Shown piece by piece: positions 9,495 to 19,449 of a DNA stretch of 64,000 nucleotides; within the stretch, counting starts at the first letter, position 1, and every line of letters starts with the position of its first letter. A program made the position numbers and the translations under genes. Under the pieces are notes generated by a model. The model saw nothing but the letters and a program-made list of their open reading frames with translations, ran no database searches and had not been told where the DNA came from. This DNA comes from Dyella silvae (GTDB taxonomy: Bacteria; Pseudomonadota; Gammaproteobacteria; Xanthomonadales; Rhodanobacteraceae), in NCBI RefSeq assembly GCF_026421305.1, contig NZ_JAPJBQ010000004.1:62001-126000 (forward strand). Direction: 5' to 3'.

Positions 9495-10904
9495 TCAGCA
9501 CCGGATCTCTGCACCGCGACGGAAGTAGAACCACCAGGTAATCAGCAGGCAGGTCACGTAGAAGGCGATGAATGCGTACAGCGCCATCTGCGGACCGCCC
9601 GTCAACGCGATGGAACTGCCGTAGCTTTTGGGAATGAAGAAGCCGCCGTAGGCTCCAATGGCCGAACTGAACCCGATCGTCGCGGCCGACTCCACCGTAG
9701 CCTGCCGAAGCGTCGCGTCCCTTGTGACAGAACCCGATGACATGGCGGCCCGTCGCTCGTGCCAGGTCCGGAAGATGATTGGAATCATGCGGAACGTTGA
9801 CGCGTTGCCGATGCCGGTCATCACGAACAAGACCAGGAAGCAGACGAGGAACCCATGAAAGTCACCGCCAGTTCCACCATGCGGCAGGAAGTGCAGAACG
9901 CCCAGCACTCCCGCGATCATCAGCACGAACACCCAGAAGGTAAGCATCGCGCCACCGAGACGGTCGGCCATCCAGCCGCCCAACGGGCGGGCCAGCGCAC
10001 CGACCAACGGGCCGAGGAATGCGTAACTCATCGGATGGATGCCCGGAAACTGCGTCTTGATCAGCATGGGGAACCCTGCCGACAGGCCGATGAACGACCC
10101 GAACGTACCGAGGTATAGCCAGCACATAAGCCAGTTGTGCTTTCGCTTGAAGATCGTGGCTTGCGTGGAAAAGGATGATTTTGCAGTTGCCAGGTCATTC
10201 ATGCCGAACCAGGCCGCCAAGGCGCTAATGGCAATGAACGGCACCCACACAAAGCCCGCGTTCTGCAGATAGAGCGAGCGCCCGTCCGCCATGTGCCCAG
10301 GCGCCCCGGCGATCGAACCGAACAGGCCCATGCCGATCACCAAAGGAATAACGAACTGCGTCACCGAGACGCCAAGATTACCCAGGCCGGCATTCAGGCC
10401 AAGCGCGGCGCCCTGCTTCGATTTGGGGAAGAAGAACGAAATGTTGGACATCGACGACGCAAAGTTGGCGCCACCGAAACCGCACAGCGTGGCGATGGCC
10501 ACGAAATGCCAGAAAGGCGTGGTCGGATCTTGCACCGCCATGCCGAGCCAAACGCACGGAATCAGCAATGAAGCCGTCGAAATGAACGTCCAGCGGCGTC
10601 CGCCAAATAACGGCACGACGAACGAATAGAAGATGCGCAAGGTCGCCCCGGAAAGACCGGGCAGCGCGGTCAGCCAGAAGAGCTGGTCCGTGGTGAAGCG
10701 AAAGCCGACCTGAGGAAGGTTGACCGATACGGCAGAGAACATTTGCCATACGACGAAGGCCAGCAACAGGGCGGGAATGGAGATGGCCAGGTTGCGGTTG
10801 GCGATGCGACGCCCAGCCATGTCCCAGAAGGACGGATCCTCGGGACGCCAGTCTTTGATGACCGCCCCGCGCTGAAGCGGCGCGGCTGATTCACGCATGT
10901 TCAT
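9495..10904 (-). CDS. narK: NarK-type nitrate/nitrite transporter (MFS), upstream copy
   Basis: Inner-membrane MFS permease of 469 residues and first gene of the nar cluster. An extra N-terminal segment (MNMRESAAPLQRG and KDWRPEDPSFWDMAGRRIA) precedes helix 1, and the nitrate-signature helices FGGANFASSMSNISFFFP and AIGAYGGFFIP are present. This type is usually taken to be a nitrate/nitrite antiporter (NarK2 or E. coli NarK-like). The ATG has GAGGGAC about nine bases upstream; a second ATG two codons later is possible. Having two distinct NarK types suggests one for initial nitrate uptake and one for exchange during respiration. The exact mode is inferred. Confidence 0.92.
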   Translation of the reverse strand: MNMRESAAPLQRGAVIKDWRPEDPSFWDMAGRRIANRNLAISIPALLLAFVVWQMFSAVSVNLPQVGFRFTTDQLFWLTALPGLSGATLRIFYSFVVPLFGGRRWTFISTASLLIPCVWLGMAVQDPTTPFWHFVAIATLCGFGGANFASSMSNISFFFPKSKQGAALGLNAGLGNLGVSVTQFVIPLVIGMGLFGSIAGAPGHMADGRSLYLQNAGFVWVPFIAISALAAWFGMNDLATAKSSFSTQATIFKRKHNWLMCWLYLGTFGSFIGLSAGFPMLIKTQFPGIHPMSYAFLGPLVGALARPLGGWMADRLGGAMLTFWVFVLMIAGVLGVLHFLPHGGTGGDFHGFLVCFLVLFVMTGIGNASTFRMIPIIFRTWHERRAAMSSGSVTRDATLRQATVESAATIGFSSAIGAYGGFFIPKSYGSSIALTGGPQMALYAFIAFYVTCLLITWWFYFRRGAEIRC

Positions 10905-11299
10905 TGCATTGTCCCTCGATCGGTATTCCCGCGTCGCTCACGAGCGACGATCACGGGCGTAGCTCGCCTTCCGTAAGCGAGTCGAGGGGCAGCCTAGGTG
11001 AGGCCCTGAAGGGCTTTGCTGATTCCCGTCAGGGGGGTGTGACAAGTTAACCAGGAATGGTGGGGCAGAGATTCGCGGACACTTCGCGCATTAGGCGACG
11101 CCCGGCAGCGCAACGCTGTAAAACCCATGATTTTGATGCGAATTGGCGATGCAGATAGCCGCCAGCGGCGAGCTTCCGCGCGCGCGATGCGTCGCGCATT
11201 TTCAGAGCATTCTTAGACCCTGATCTGCGCTTCCGAACTTGCTCGAGCGCGCAGCGTCACCGGCAAATGACAGGGCTTATCTCCCATCGTTCACGCCGG
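10905..11299. promoter_or_regulatory. Intergenic region upstream of the nar cluster and downstream of kdpE
   Basis: No gene is seen in these 395 bases. The nar promoter must lie here, but I find no clear FNR/Anr palindrome. The best candidate is a half-site TTGAT at 11133-11137 whose partner half is poor. A perfect GCGCGA/TCGCGC hairpin (11182-11197) followed by ATTTT lies about 100 bases past the kdpE stop. Its T-run faces the plus strand, so it is not an obvious kdpE terminator. Confidence 0.35.
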
Positions 11300-11992
11300 T
11301 CATCCACTGATGAAGCGATACCCCACGCCCGGCTCGGTTTTCAGCCACCGCGGGGTGGCCGGGTCATCGCCCAGCTTCTGACGCAGCTTGCCGACCACGA
11401 TACGCAGGTAATGGCTGTCGTGGGTATGGGTGGCACCCCAGATGTCCCGCAGCAACTGTTGCTGTGTGACCACGCGGCCAGCGTGCCTTAGCAACAGGGC
11501 GAGCACGGCGTACTCTTTGCGGGTCAGCGAGAGCAGCGCGCCCTCCAGCAACACTTCGCGACGCGCGAGATCGATGACCAGATGGCCATCGTCGTAACGC
11601 TGCGGCGCTTCAGGCTCTCCTGAGCGGCGGCGCAGCAAAACGCGCAGTCGCGCCATCAGCTCCTGGATGCCAAAGGGCTTGGTCACGTAGTCGTTGGCGC
11701 CTGCGTCCAGCGCCTTCACCTTTTCACTTTCGGCGTCGCGCACCGACAGCATCACGACTGGCACGCTAGTCCACTGACGCAGTTCGGACAGCACCTCGTG
11801 GCCTTCGCGATCGGGCAGACCAATGTCCAGGATCACCAGATCGGGTGAGCGCGTGGCCGCCAACGCCAGGCCCTCCGCAGCATTGGCGGCAAGCAGCACC
11901 TCGTAGCCCTCAGCACGAAGACCAATATCGAGGAATTTGCGGATCTGCGCTTCGTCGTCAATGACGAGCACGCAGGGCGTTGCGGCACTCAT
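11300..11992 (-). CDS. kdpE: Response regulator KdpE
   Basis: OmpR/PhoB-family response regulator of 230 residues that activates the kdp operon when K+ is limiting or osmolarity rises. The receiver domain (about 1-120) has the acidic pocket D12-D13 and phospho-acceptor D56 in LVILDIGLP, then VTKPFG. The winged-helix DNA-binding domain (about 130-230) carries LTRKEYAVLALLLRHAGRVVT and ends KTEPGVGYRF. I chose the ATG at 11992, which gives the normal KdpE start. Its leader is unusual: a 268-base nested palindromic element separates it from kdpD, and the bases where a ribosome site should lie are inside the outer arm of that element. Confidence 0.95.
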   Translation of the reverse strand: MSAATPCVLVIDDEAQIRKFLDIGLRAEGYEVLLAANAAEGLALAATRSPDLVILDIGLPDREGHEVLSELRQWTSVPVVMLSVRDAESEKVKALDAGANDYVTKPFGIQELMARLRVLLRRRSGEPEAPQRYDDGHLVIDLARREVLLEGALLSLTRKEYAVLALLLRHAGRVVTQQQLLRDIWGATHTHDSHYLRIVVGKLRQKLGDDPATPRWLKTEPGVGYRFISG

Positions 11993-11996
11993 GTCA

Positions 11997-12264
11997 AGAG
12001 CCTGTTCCACGTCTTCCCGTGGCCCGCGCCGAGAGCGGTTTGCCCGCCAGCCAAGGAAGAACGAAGGAGTGTATGTCGATACACGACTGAGTGATGACGC
12101 GGGATGGCGGGCAAACAGCCTCGGCCCGAAGGGTTGGACTGTGAAGCGCGCCTGGGTACGGCCCGCGGCTCGACCTGACGGCCAGTCAGGCGCATCGCCA
12201 CGGGCCGTACCCAGGCGCGCTTCACAGTCCAACGCGGGCTACGGGAAGACATGGAACAGGCTCT
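11997..12264 (-). repeat. Nested inverted-repeat element A (268 bp) between kdpD and kdpE
   Basis: Three sets of inverted repeats form a four-way layout. The outer arms are 32 bases each (11997-12028 and 12233-12264) and match at 30 of 32 positions. Inside are two stem-loops. Stem-loop 2 has arms 12028-12049 and 12105-12125 and a GTGTAT/ATACAC hairpin at 12069-12084. Stem-loop 1 has perfect 32-base arms (12134-12165 and 12201-12232) with a 35-base loop that holds a CCTGAC/GTCAGG hairpin (12174-12190). Read on the minus strand, the order is outer arm, stem-loop 1, linker CCCTTCGGG, stem-loop 2, outer arm. Element B at 24569-24837 has the same order and nearly the same length. One outer arm touches the kdpD stop codon and the other stops four bases before the kdpE ATG. 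Confidence 0.9.
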
Positions 12265-14924
12265 CAATTGTCGGGCGGCGCCGGGAGAGGCAAGGTAATG
12301 CGAATGGTGGTGCCTACGCCGTCGCCGGGCAAGGCCTCGACGCTGCCGCCATGGGCGCCGATCATGCCGCGGCAGATGGCCAGGCCAAGGCCCGTGCCCT
12401 GCGGCGCGCGATCGCCCCGCGACACCGAATAGAACATGTCGAAAATGCGGGCGCGTTCGTCTTCGGGTATGCCGGGGCCGCGATCGGTGACGTCGATCTG
12501 CACCTGCTCGCCCTTGGGTCGTACAACCACTCGCACTGGCTCGTTCGGCGGCGAGAAGCGTGCGGCGTTTTCGAGAATGTTGAATAGCGCCTGCTCAATC
12601 AGCGCCGGATGCACATAGAGCAACAGGGTGCCTTGAGGCAACACGGTATCCAACTTGAGATCGGGGAACATCTTGCGCAGACGGGTGGTCGACGCAGCGA
12701 CAATCTCCGCCACGTCGGTCCAGTCGCGATTGAGCTTGAGCGTGCCGTGGCCCAGACGCGTCATATCCAGCAGGTTCTGAATATAGCGATCAAGTCGCTG
12801 CCCTTCGCCAAGAATTGCTTCAAGCAATTCCCGGCGCTCATCGGGCGGCAACTTATCGCCATAGCTGGACAGCGTACCGGCCGAGCCGATCATCGAGGCC
12901 AGCGGCGAGCGCAGGTCGTGCGATACGGAAGACAGCAATGCGTTGCGCAGCCGCTCGGTTTCACCTTGCACGCGCGCACCTTCCAGCTCTTCGGCGAGGC
13001 GTGCTCGCTGCAGCGCCTGGCCGATATCCTGCACCATGGCCAGCGCAAGGCTGCGTTCGTCGGGCGCTGGCTCGCCCTGCCCCGGCGGAAAACGCATGGC
13101 TGCCACGCCGAGATGATTGTCGTCGCTGCCCAGTGGGAGTATCCAGCACGGGGCCGCATTGAGCGTGTCGGTGTAACGGCCCGCCTGCTCGGCGTGATCT
13201 TCGCACCAAGCTGCGGCGCCAAGATCCTGCGTGGTCAGCGGAAAATCACGTGGCGACGAAGCCACCACGCGCAGCACCTGACTCGCATCGCGCGCGAGAA
13301 TGGCGGTATCGCAACGCATCACCTGTGCCAGCGCTGCCGCGCCCACTTTGCGGATACCTGCCGCATCGGTGCTGGTGGACAAGCGCTGGCCCAGCGACAA
13401 CAAGGCACGGGCGTTGGTGTGTGCCGTGCGCAGCGACTCCACCTGACTGGCCAACTTGGTGGCAAGACGACTGCACACCAGCGCCGCCACGAGAAACAGA
13501 CACACCGCCAGCACGTCGTCGAAATTGGCAATGGCCAGCGTGTAACGCGGTGGCGCAAAGAAAAAGTTGTAGCCAAGGAAGCACAGGATGGCCGTGTACA
13601 CCGCCACCGCCATGCGCGTACGCACCGCCACCACCAGCACGACAGTGAGGAAGATCAACGAGAGATTCGCCACCGACAGATAACGATCGGCAATGAACGC
13701 GAGCACGAAGCCGACCAGGGTCGCCAGCGTGGCATACACGTACTCACCGCGCCGCCCGCGTCCGCCCGGCATGCGCAATCGCAAGCGCGACTTCGCCCGC
13801 TCAGCGGGTGTGGCGATGATGGTAAGTTCCAGATGCGCACCGCGACGCAGCAGCAACTGCGTCAGCGAGCGGCCTACCATGCGCGCCAGCAATCGTTCGC
13901 GTGTGCGGCCAAGGATGATCTGGCCGATACCTTCGCGGTCAGCATGCGCAATCAGTTCGTCGGCAATGGCGTGGCCGCGCAGTACCACAGTGTCGCCACC
14001 CAGCCGGCGCGCCAGTCGCATCGCCGAATCCAGGCGCTCACGGCGTGCCTTGTCCAGGCTGGCGCCGGTGTCGACGAAGGCAACGCTCCAAGGCGCGCCG
14101 CGCCGCTCGGCGATACGCCGCGCCACCCGCACGAGGTACTCGCTCTGCGAATGCCCATCGATAGCGGCCAGCACGCGCCGGCGCACCGGCATGACACCGC
14201 CCCGCGCGAGCATCTGTTCACGCAGATCGCTATCGACGTGCCCGGCCACGGTATCCACCGCCAGCTCGCGCAAGGCGACGAGATTGGTCGGCGAGAAGAA
14301 AGCGTCGAGCGCAGCAGCCGCCGTTTCGGGAACGTAGACCTTGCCCTGCTTGAGGCGCTGGATCAGCTCGCGTGGCGGCAGGTCGACCAGCACGATGTCG
14401 CGTGCGCGATCGAGAAACGCGTCCGGCACGGTTTCGCGCACAGTGACGTTGGTGATGCGCCGCACCTGATCGTTGAGGCTGTCCAGGTGCTGCACGTTGA
14501 GCGCGGTGTATACCTCGATACCGGCATCGAGCAGTTCGTCGATGTCTTGCCAGCGCCGGTCGTGGCGCCCACCCGGCAGGTTGGTATGGGCCAGTTCGTC
14601 CACCAGGATCACGGCAGGACGACGCTGCAAGGCGGCATCCAGATCGAACTCGGTGAAATCGCGGCCCTTGTAGCTAACCTTGCGCCGTGGCAGCTGCTCC
14701 AGCCCTTCGAGCAGCGCCGCGGTTTCGGACCGGCCATGGGTTTCCACCAGGCCGACGACCACGTCCACACCCTGCCGCTTCAGCTCGCGCGCAGCCGACA
14801 GCATGGCGTAGGTCTTGCCTACGCCAGGCGCTGCGCCAAGAAAAATCTTGAGGCGCCGGCTGCGCTCTTCCTGCACCGAATCGAGCAAGGCGTCGGCGCG
14901 TGCTTCGCGGGAAGGTTCAGACAT
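12264..14924 (-). CDS. kdpD: Sensor histidine kinase KdpD
   Basis: Inner-membrane sensor kinase of 886 residues for K+ limitation and turgor stress. Domains in order: the KdpD N-terminal ATP-binding domain with a Walker A motif (GAAPGVGKT, residues 30-38) and VDELAHTNLPG; a universal-stress-protein-like domain (AAIDGHSQSEYLVRVARRIAERR region); four membrane helices of the DUF4118 type; a GAF-like region; then the dimerisation/phosphoacceptor helix SSVSHDLRSPLASM and the ATPase with GPGIPEDER and GTGLGLAICRG. Full length and intact. It begins 45 bases after kdpC, which suggests cotranscription. Phosphorylates KdpE. Confidence 0.97.
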   Translation of the reverse strand: MSEPSREARADALLDSVQEERSRRLKIFLGAAPGVGKTYAMLSAARELKRQGVDVVVGLVETHGRSETAALLEGLEQLPRRKVSYKGRDFTEFDLDAALQRRPAVILVDELAHTNLPGGRHDRRWQDIDELLDAGIEVYTALNVQHLDSLNDQVRRITNVTVRETVPDAFLDRARDIVLVDLPPRELIQRLKQGKVYVPETAAAALDAFFSPTNLVALRELAVDTVAGHVDSDLREQMLARGGVMPVRRRVLAAIDGHSQSEYLVRVARRIAERRGAPWSVAFVDTGASLDKARRERLDSAMRLARRLGGDTVVLRGHAIADELIAHADREGIGQIILGRTRERLLARMVGRSLTQLLLRRGAHLELTIIATPAERAKSRLRLRMPGGRGRRGEYVYATLATLVGFVLAFIADRYLSVANLSLIFLTVVLVVAVRTRMAVAVYTAILCFLGYNFFFAPPRYTLAIANFDDVLAVCLFLVAALVCSRLATKLASQVESLRTAHTNARALLSLGQRLSTSTDAAGIRKVGAAALAQVMRCDTAILARDASQVLRVVASSPRDFPLTTQDLGAAAWCEDHAEQAGRYTDTLNAAPCWILPLGSDDNHLGVAAMRFPPGQGEPAPDERSLALAMVQDIGQALQRARLAEELEGARVQGETERLRNALLSSVSHDLRSPLASMIGSAGTLSSYGDKLPPDERRELLEAILGEGQRLDRYIQNLLDMTRLGHGTLKLNRDWTDVAEIVAASTTRLRKMFPDLKLDTVLPQGTLLLYVHPALIEQALFNILENAARFSPPNEPVRVVVRPKGEQVQIDVTDRGPGIPEDERARIFDMFYSVSRGDRAPQGTGLGLAICRGMIGAHGGSVEALPGDGVGTTIRITLPLPAPPDN

Positions 14925-14969
14925 GCAGTCCCTTGATCGGCAGGAAAATTGACAACGCTACGTTATGCC

Positions 14970-15539
14970 TTAATGGCCATCCAGCGCCATATTGAGCTTG
15001 AGCACGTTCACCCGGGGCTCGCCCAGCATGCCGAACTGACGACCGGTGGTTGCCATGGTCACCATGGCCTGCACCTGTGTTTCGCTCAACCCGCGAACCT
15101 TGGCCACGCGCGGCACCTGATAGGCCGCCGCGGCCGGCGAAATCTCCGGATCAAGGCCGCTACCCGAAGCCGTTACCAGATCCACCGGTACCGGCGCGGT
15201 GTTGCCCGGGTCGGCCGCGTGCAGCGCATCGATACGCTGCTTCACCGCATCGGTGAGCGCCGGATTGGTCGGGCCCTGATTCGACGGCGTGGACGACGTG
15301 CCGTTGTTGGGCTGCGGCGTCGTGGCCGAAGGACGACCCCAGAAATACTTGGGGTCGGTGAACGACTGGCCGATCAGCGTGGAGCCGACCGGCTTGCCAT
15401 CGTTCACGATCAGGCTGCCATTCGCCTGCGACGGAAACATGGCCTGGGCCAGCCCGGTAACGGCCAGCGGATAGATGATGCCGGTGATCACCGTCATCAG
15501 TACCAGTAGAACCACCGCATTGCGCAAAAGCCTGCTCAT
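14970..15539 (-). CDS. kdpC: K+-transporting ATPase subunit KdpC
   Basis: Small inner-membrane subunit (189 residues) of the KdpFABC pump, thought to stabilise the complex and raise ATP affinity of KdpB. One N-terminal membrane helix ([21 protein letters not shown]) is followed by a periplasmic domain with [18 protein letters not shown] and [13 protein letters not shown], all family hallmarks. The ATG at 15539 has GAGGT upstream and lies ten bases after the porin stop codon. That is notable because kdpC normally follows kdpB directly; here two extra genes separate them. Confidence 0.97.
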   Translation of the reverse strand: MSRLLRNAVVLLVLMTVITGIIYPLAVTGLAQAMFPSQANGSLIVNDGKPVGSTLIGQSFTDPKYFWGRPSATTPQPNNGTSSTPSNQGPTNPALTDAVKQRIDALHAADPGNTAPVPVDLVTASGSGLDPEISPAAAAYQVPRVAKVRGLSETQVQAMVTMATTGRQFGMLGEPRVNVLKLNMALDGH

Positions 15540-15549
15540 GATCTGGACC

Positions 15550-17046
15550 TCAGTAGTGGAGGATCGCGTCAATGATCGCGACCGCCTGATAGTTCTTCTT
15601 GCCTTCGTCGTAGGCCTTCACGTCGTACGAGTGTTCGTAACGAAGCTCGGGACGGATCTCGAGATCCGGCGACACCCAATGCGTGAGGCCCAGCGTGTGA
15701 CTGCTGTACTTCGTGGCATTGCCGGTGCGCTGACCCTTCTGGTCGTTGTAGAACTCGTTGCGGAACGACAGCATGTTGTTGGAGTTCAGCTCGAAGTTCA
15801 GGTAGTTCACCGCGCCATAAGCGCCCGCCTTACCCGGATACGGCGAAGACCCCACTACCCCCGGCGTGCCGCCCGACCCAAAGCCCGGGATGTTGCGGCC
15901 GTACATGTAGTAGGCCTCGGTCTGCATGTGCACCTTCTGACTGAAGCGATGGCCCCAGGTCATCACGTACATCTGCACGTTGTTGTAGTTGTAGTCGGAG
16001 GTATTCCAACTGTTGATACAGGGATAAAGCATGTCGTTGTTGTCTTTCGACACCCAGCGCACGCAGCCCTGCAACGTGGGACGCGCGGAATGGTTCCACG
16101 GCGCCGTGTCATTGCTGGCATTGATGCCAAGCTGCAGCGTCCACTGCTGACTGAGCTTGGTCGTGGTCATGATGCCCGTCTGCGTATAGGGATCGACCGT
16201 GTAAAGAATGGAGTGCGTGACCAGGTAGTTCTGCGGCGAGAACTGCGCTTCGATGTCCGGCAGCGACAGGTAGCGGCCGAAACGGATGATCATGCCCTCG
16301 GCGACCGAAGGAATATAAAGATCGTAGTAGAACAGCATCGGATCGACGCCGTAGATGTTGCCCTGCAGCGCGCTATGCGCCTTCGGATTGTTCAGCAGCT
16401 GATTGCTGAACACGCCTTTCGAGACGGTGTAGTGGTAGTCGTAGCCGTACAGCGTGGAGATGTTGAAGCCCCAGTCCACGTGATCGGTCTGAACGGTGTC
16501 TTCGACACGGGTGATATTGAGCACCAGCTGGTCGAACTCCACACGATTGGGTCGCGTTGCGTACGACAGCGGATAGTTGGAGAAGCTGGACGAACTCACA
16601 TTCGCCGACGGATTGATCCAGCCGTTGACCTCGATCTTGTTGCGCTCCATCCACTTGCCAACCTTGGTGCAGGACAACGCCTTCTGCAGCGGGTACTGAC
16701 CGTAGGCGTTCGGCACACCGATCGGGGCCGGCACACCACCGAGCTGCCATTCGGAGCTCGGAAACGGCGGCGAATCGAGCGGCGCGTCCATGCCGCGACG
16801 GGCGGGCGCCTGCGCGTTGGGGTCTGCCGGCTGGGCGTCTTCGCGATAGGCCGCGCCGAGGCGCGAGAAGAAGCCGTGCGAGCAGTCGGAGCTGGCCGCC
16901 ACCGGCGTGGCGGGGGTTCCCTGGCCCAAATCTGCCGCGGGCGCCACGTCGGTGGTGGATACAGCATCGTTCGTCGAGGCCAACGTCTCGCCAAACGGAG
17001 CAAAGGCGAGCAACAACGCGAACGGAAGAACCTTCTTGGAGATCAT
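15550..17046 (-). CDS. Outer-membrane beta-barrel porin (BBP2/OmpL-like) inside the kdp operon
   Basis: Predicted outer-membrane porin of 498 residues. A signal peptide ([24 protein letters not shown]) is followed by about 90 residues of low-complexity sequence. After that come alternating aromatic-rich strands ([53 protein letters not shown]) and a last strand ending AIIDAILHY with an aromatic terminal residue, typical of barrels. The pattern fits the putative beta-barrel porin-2 family. It sits between the small ORF after kdpB and kdpC, all on one strand, with kdpC ten bases downstream. I infer a role in K+ entry across the outer membrane; substrate and exact family need a profile search. 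Confidence 0.8.
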   Translation of the reverse strand: MISKKVLPFALLLAFAPFGETLASTNDAVSTTDVAPAADLGQGTPATPVAASSDCSHGFFSRLGAAYREDAQPADPNAQAPARRGMDAPLDSPPFPSSEWQLGGVPAPIGVPNAYGQYPLQKALSCTKVGKWMERNKIEVNGWINPSANVSSSSFSNYPLSYATRPNRVEFDQLVLNITRVEDTVQTDHVDWGFNISTLYGYDYHYTVSKGVFSNQLLNNPKAHSALQGNIYGVDPMLFYYDLYIPSVAEGMIIRFGRYLSLPDIEAQFSPQNYLVTHSILYTVDPYTQTGIMTTTKLSQQWTLQLGINASNDTAPWNHSARPTLQGCVRWVSKDNNDMLYPCINSWNTSDYNYNNVQMYVMTWGHRFSQKVHMQTEAYYMYGRNIPGFGSGGTPGVVGSSPYPGKAGAYGAVNYLNFELNSNNMLSFRNEFYNDQKGQRTGNATKYSSHTLGLTHWVSPDLEIRPELRYEHSYDVKAYDEGKKNYQAVAIIDAILHY

Positions 17047-17127
17047 GAATTATCCTGAACACCGGCCCGGGGCAGGCCGTCCTTTCTTGATGGTTGAAGA
17101 GAATCGCCGATACCGGCGGCATCGCTG

Positions 17128-17328
17128 TCAGATGCCGGCGTATCCGCCGAGTACGTAATCGTCTTGCTCGCCGTTTACTGCGCCCGTTTCCGATGGCTGC
17201 ACACGTGGGCGGTTTTGCATGGGCAACGCAATGACCACATCACAGGCGCCGTCATTGGCCGATAGACGCAATTCCATATCCGGGTGTGTGTCGTCAGGCA
17301 GTGAAACGGATAGCTTGAGTGTTTGCAT
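17128..17328 (-). CDS. Small protein of unknown function between kdpB and the porin gene
   Basis: A 66-residue reading frame starting with MQTLKLSVSLPDDTHPDMELRL. It is acidic, lacks membrane segments and signal peptide, and ends LGGYAGI. A GAGG ribosome site lies eight bases before the ATG, and the start is 15 bases after the kdpB stop, in the right place for an operon member. I do not recognise a family. The good start context and position favour a real gene, but its short length and lack of known relatives leave room for chance. It could be a cytoplasmic accessory factor of the Kdp system. Confidence 0.45.
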   Translation of the reverse strand: MQTLKLSVSLPDDTHPDMELRLSANDGACDVVIALPMQNRPRVQPSETGAVNGEQDDYVLGGYAGI

Positions 17329-17343
17329 GATGCCAACCTCGCG

Positions 17344-19425
<2,082 letters not shown>

Positions 19426-19449
19426 GAATCGTTATCCCAAAGTGCTTGA

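Noticed and set aside
9434-9514. Longer NarG start
   Set aside because: The 27 extra codons overlap the end of narK and match no NarG; the start at 9433 reproduces the conserved N-terminus.
11133-11146. Possible FNR/Anr site (TTGAT half-site) upstream of the nar cluster
   Set aside because: Only one half matches; the second half (ATTGG) is far from ATCAA and the distance to narK is over 200 bases. Not enough to call.
12609-14936. 775-codon open frame antisense to kdpD
   Set aside because: Histidine, glutamine and arginine rich, no domain signature, fully covered by an intact kdpD.
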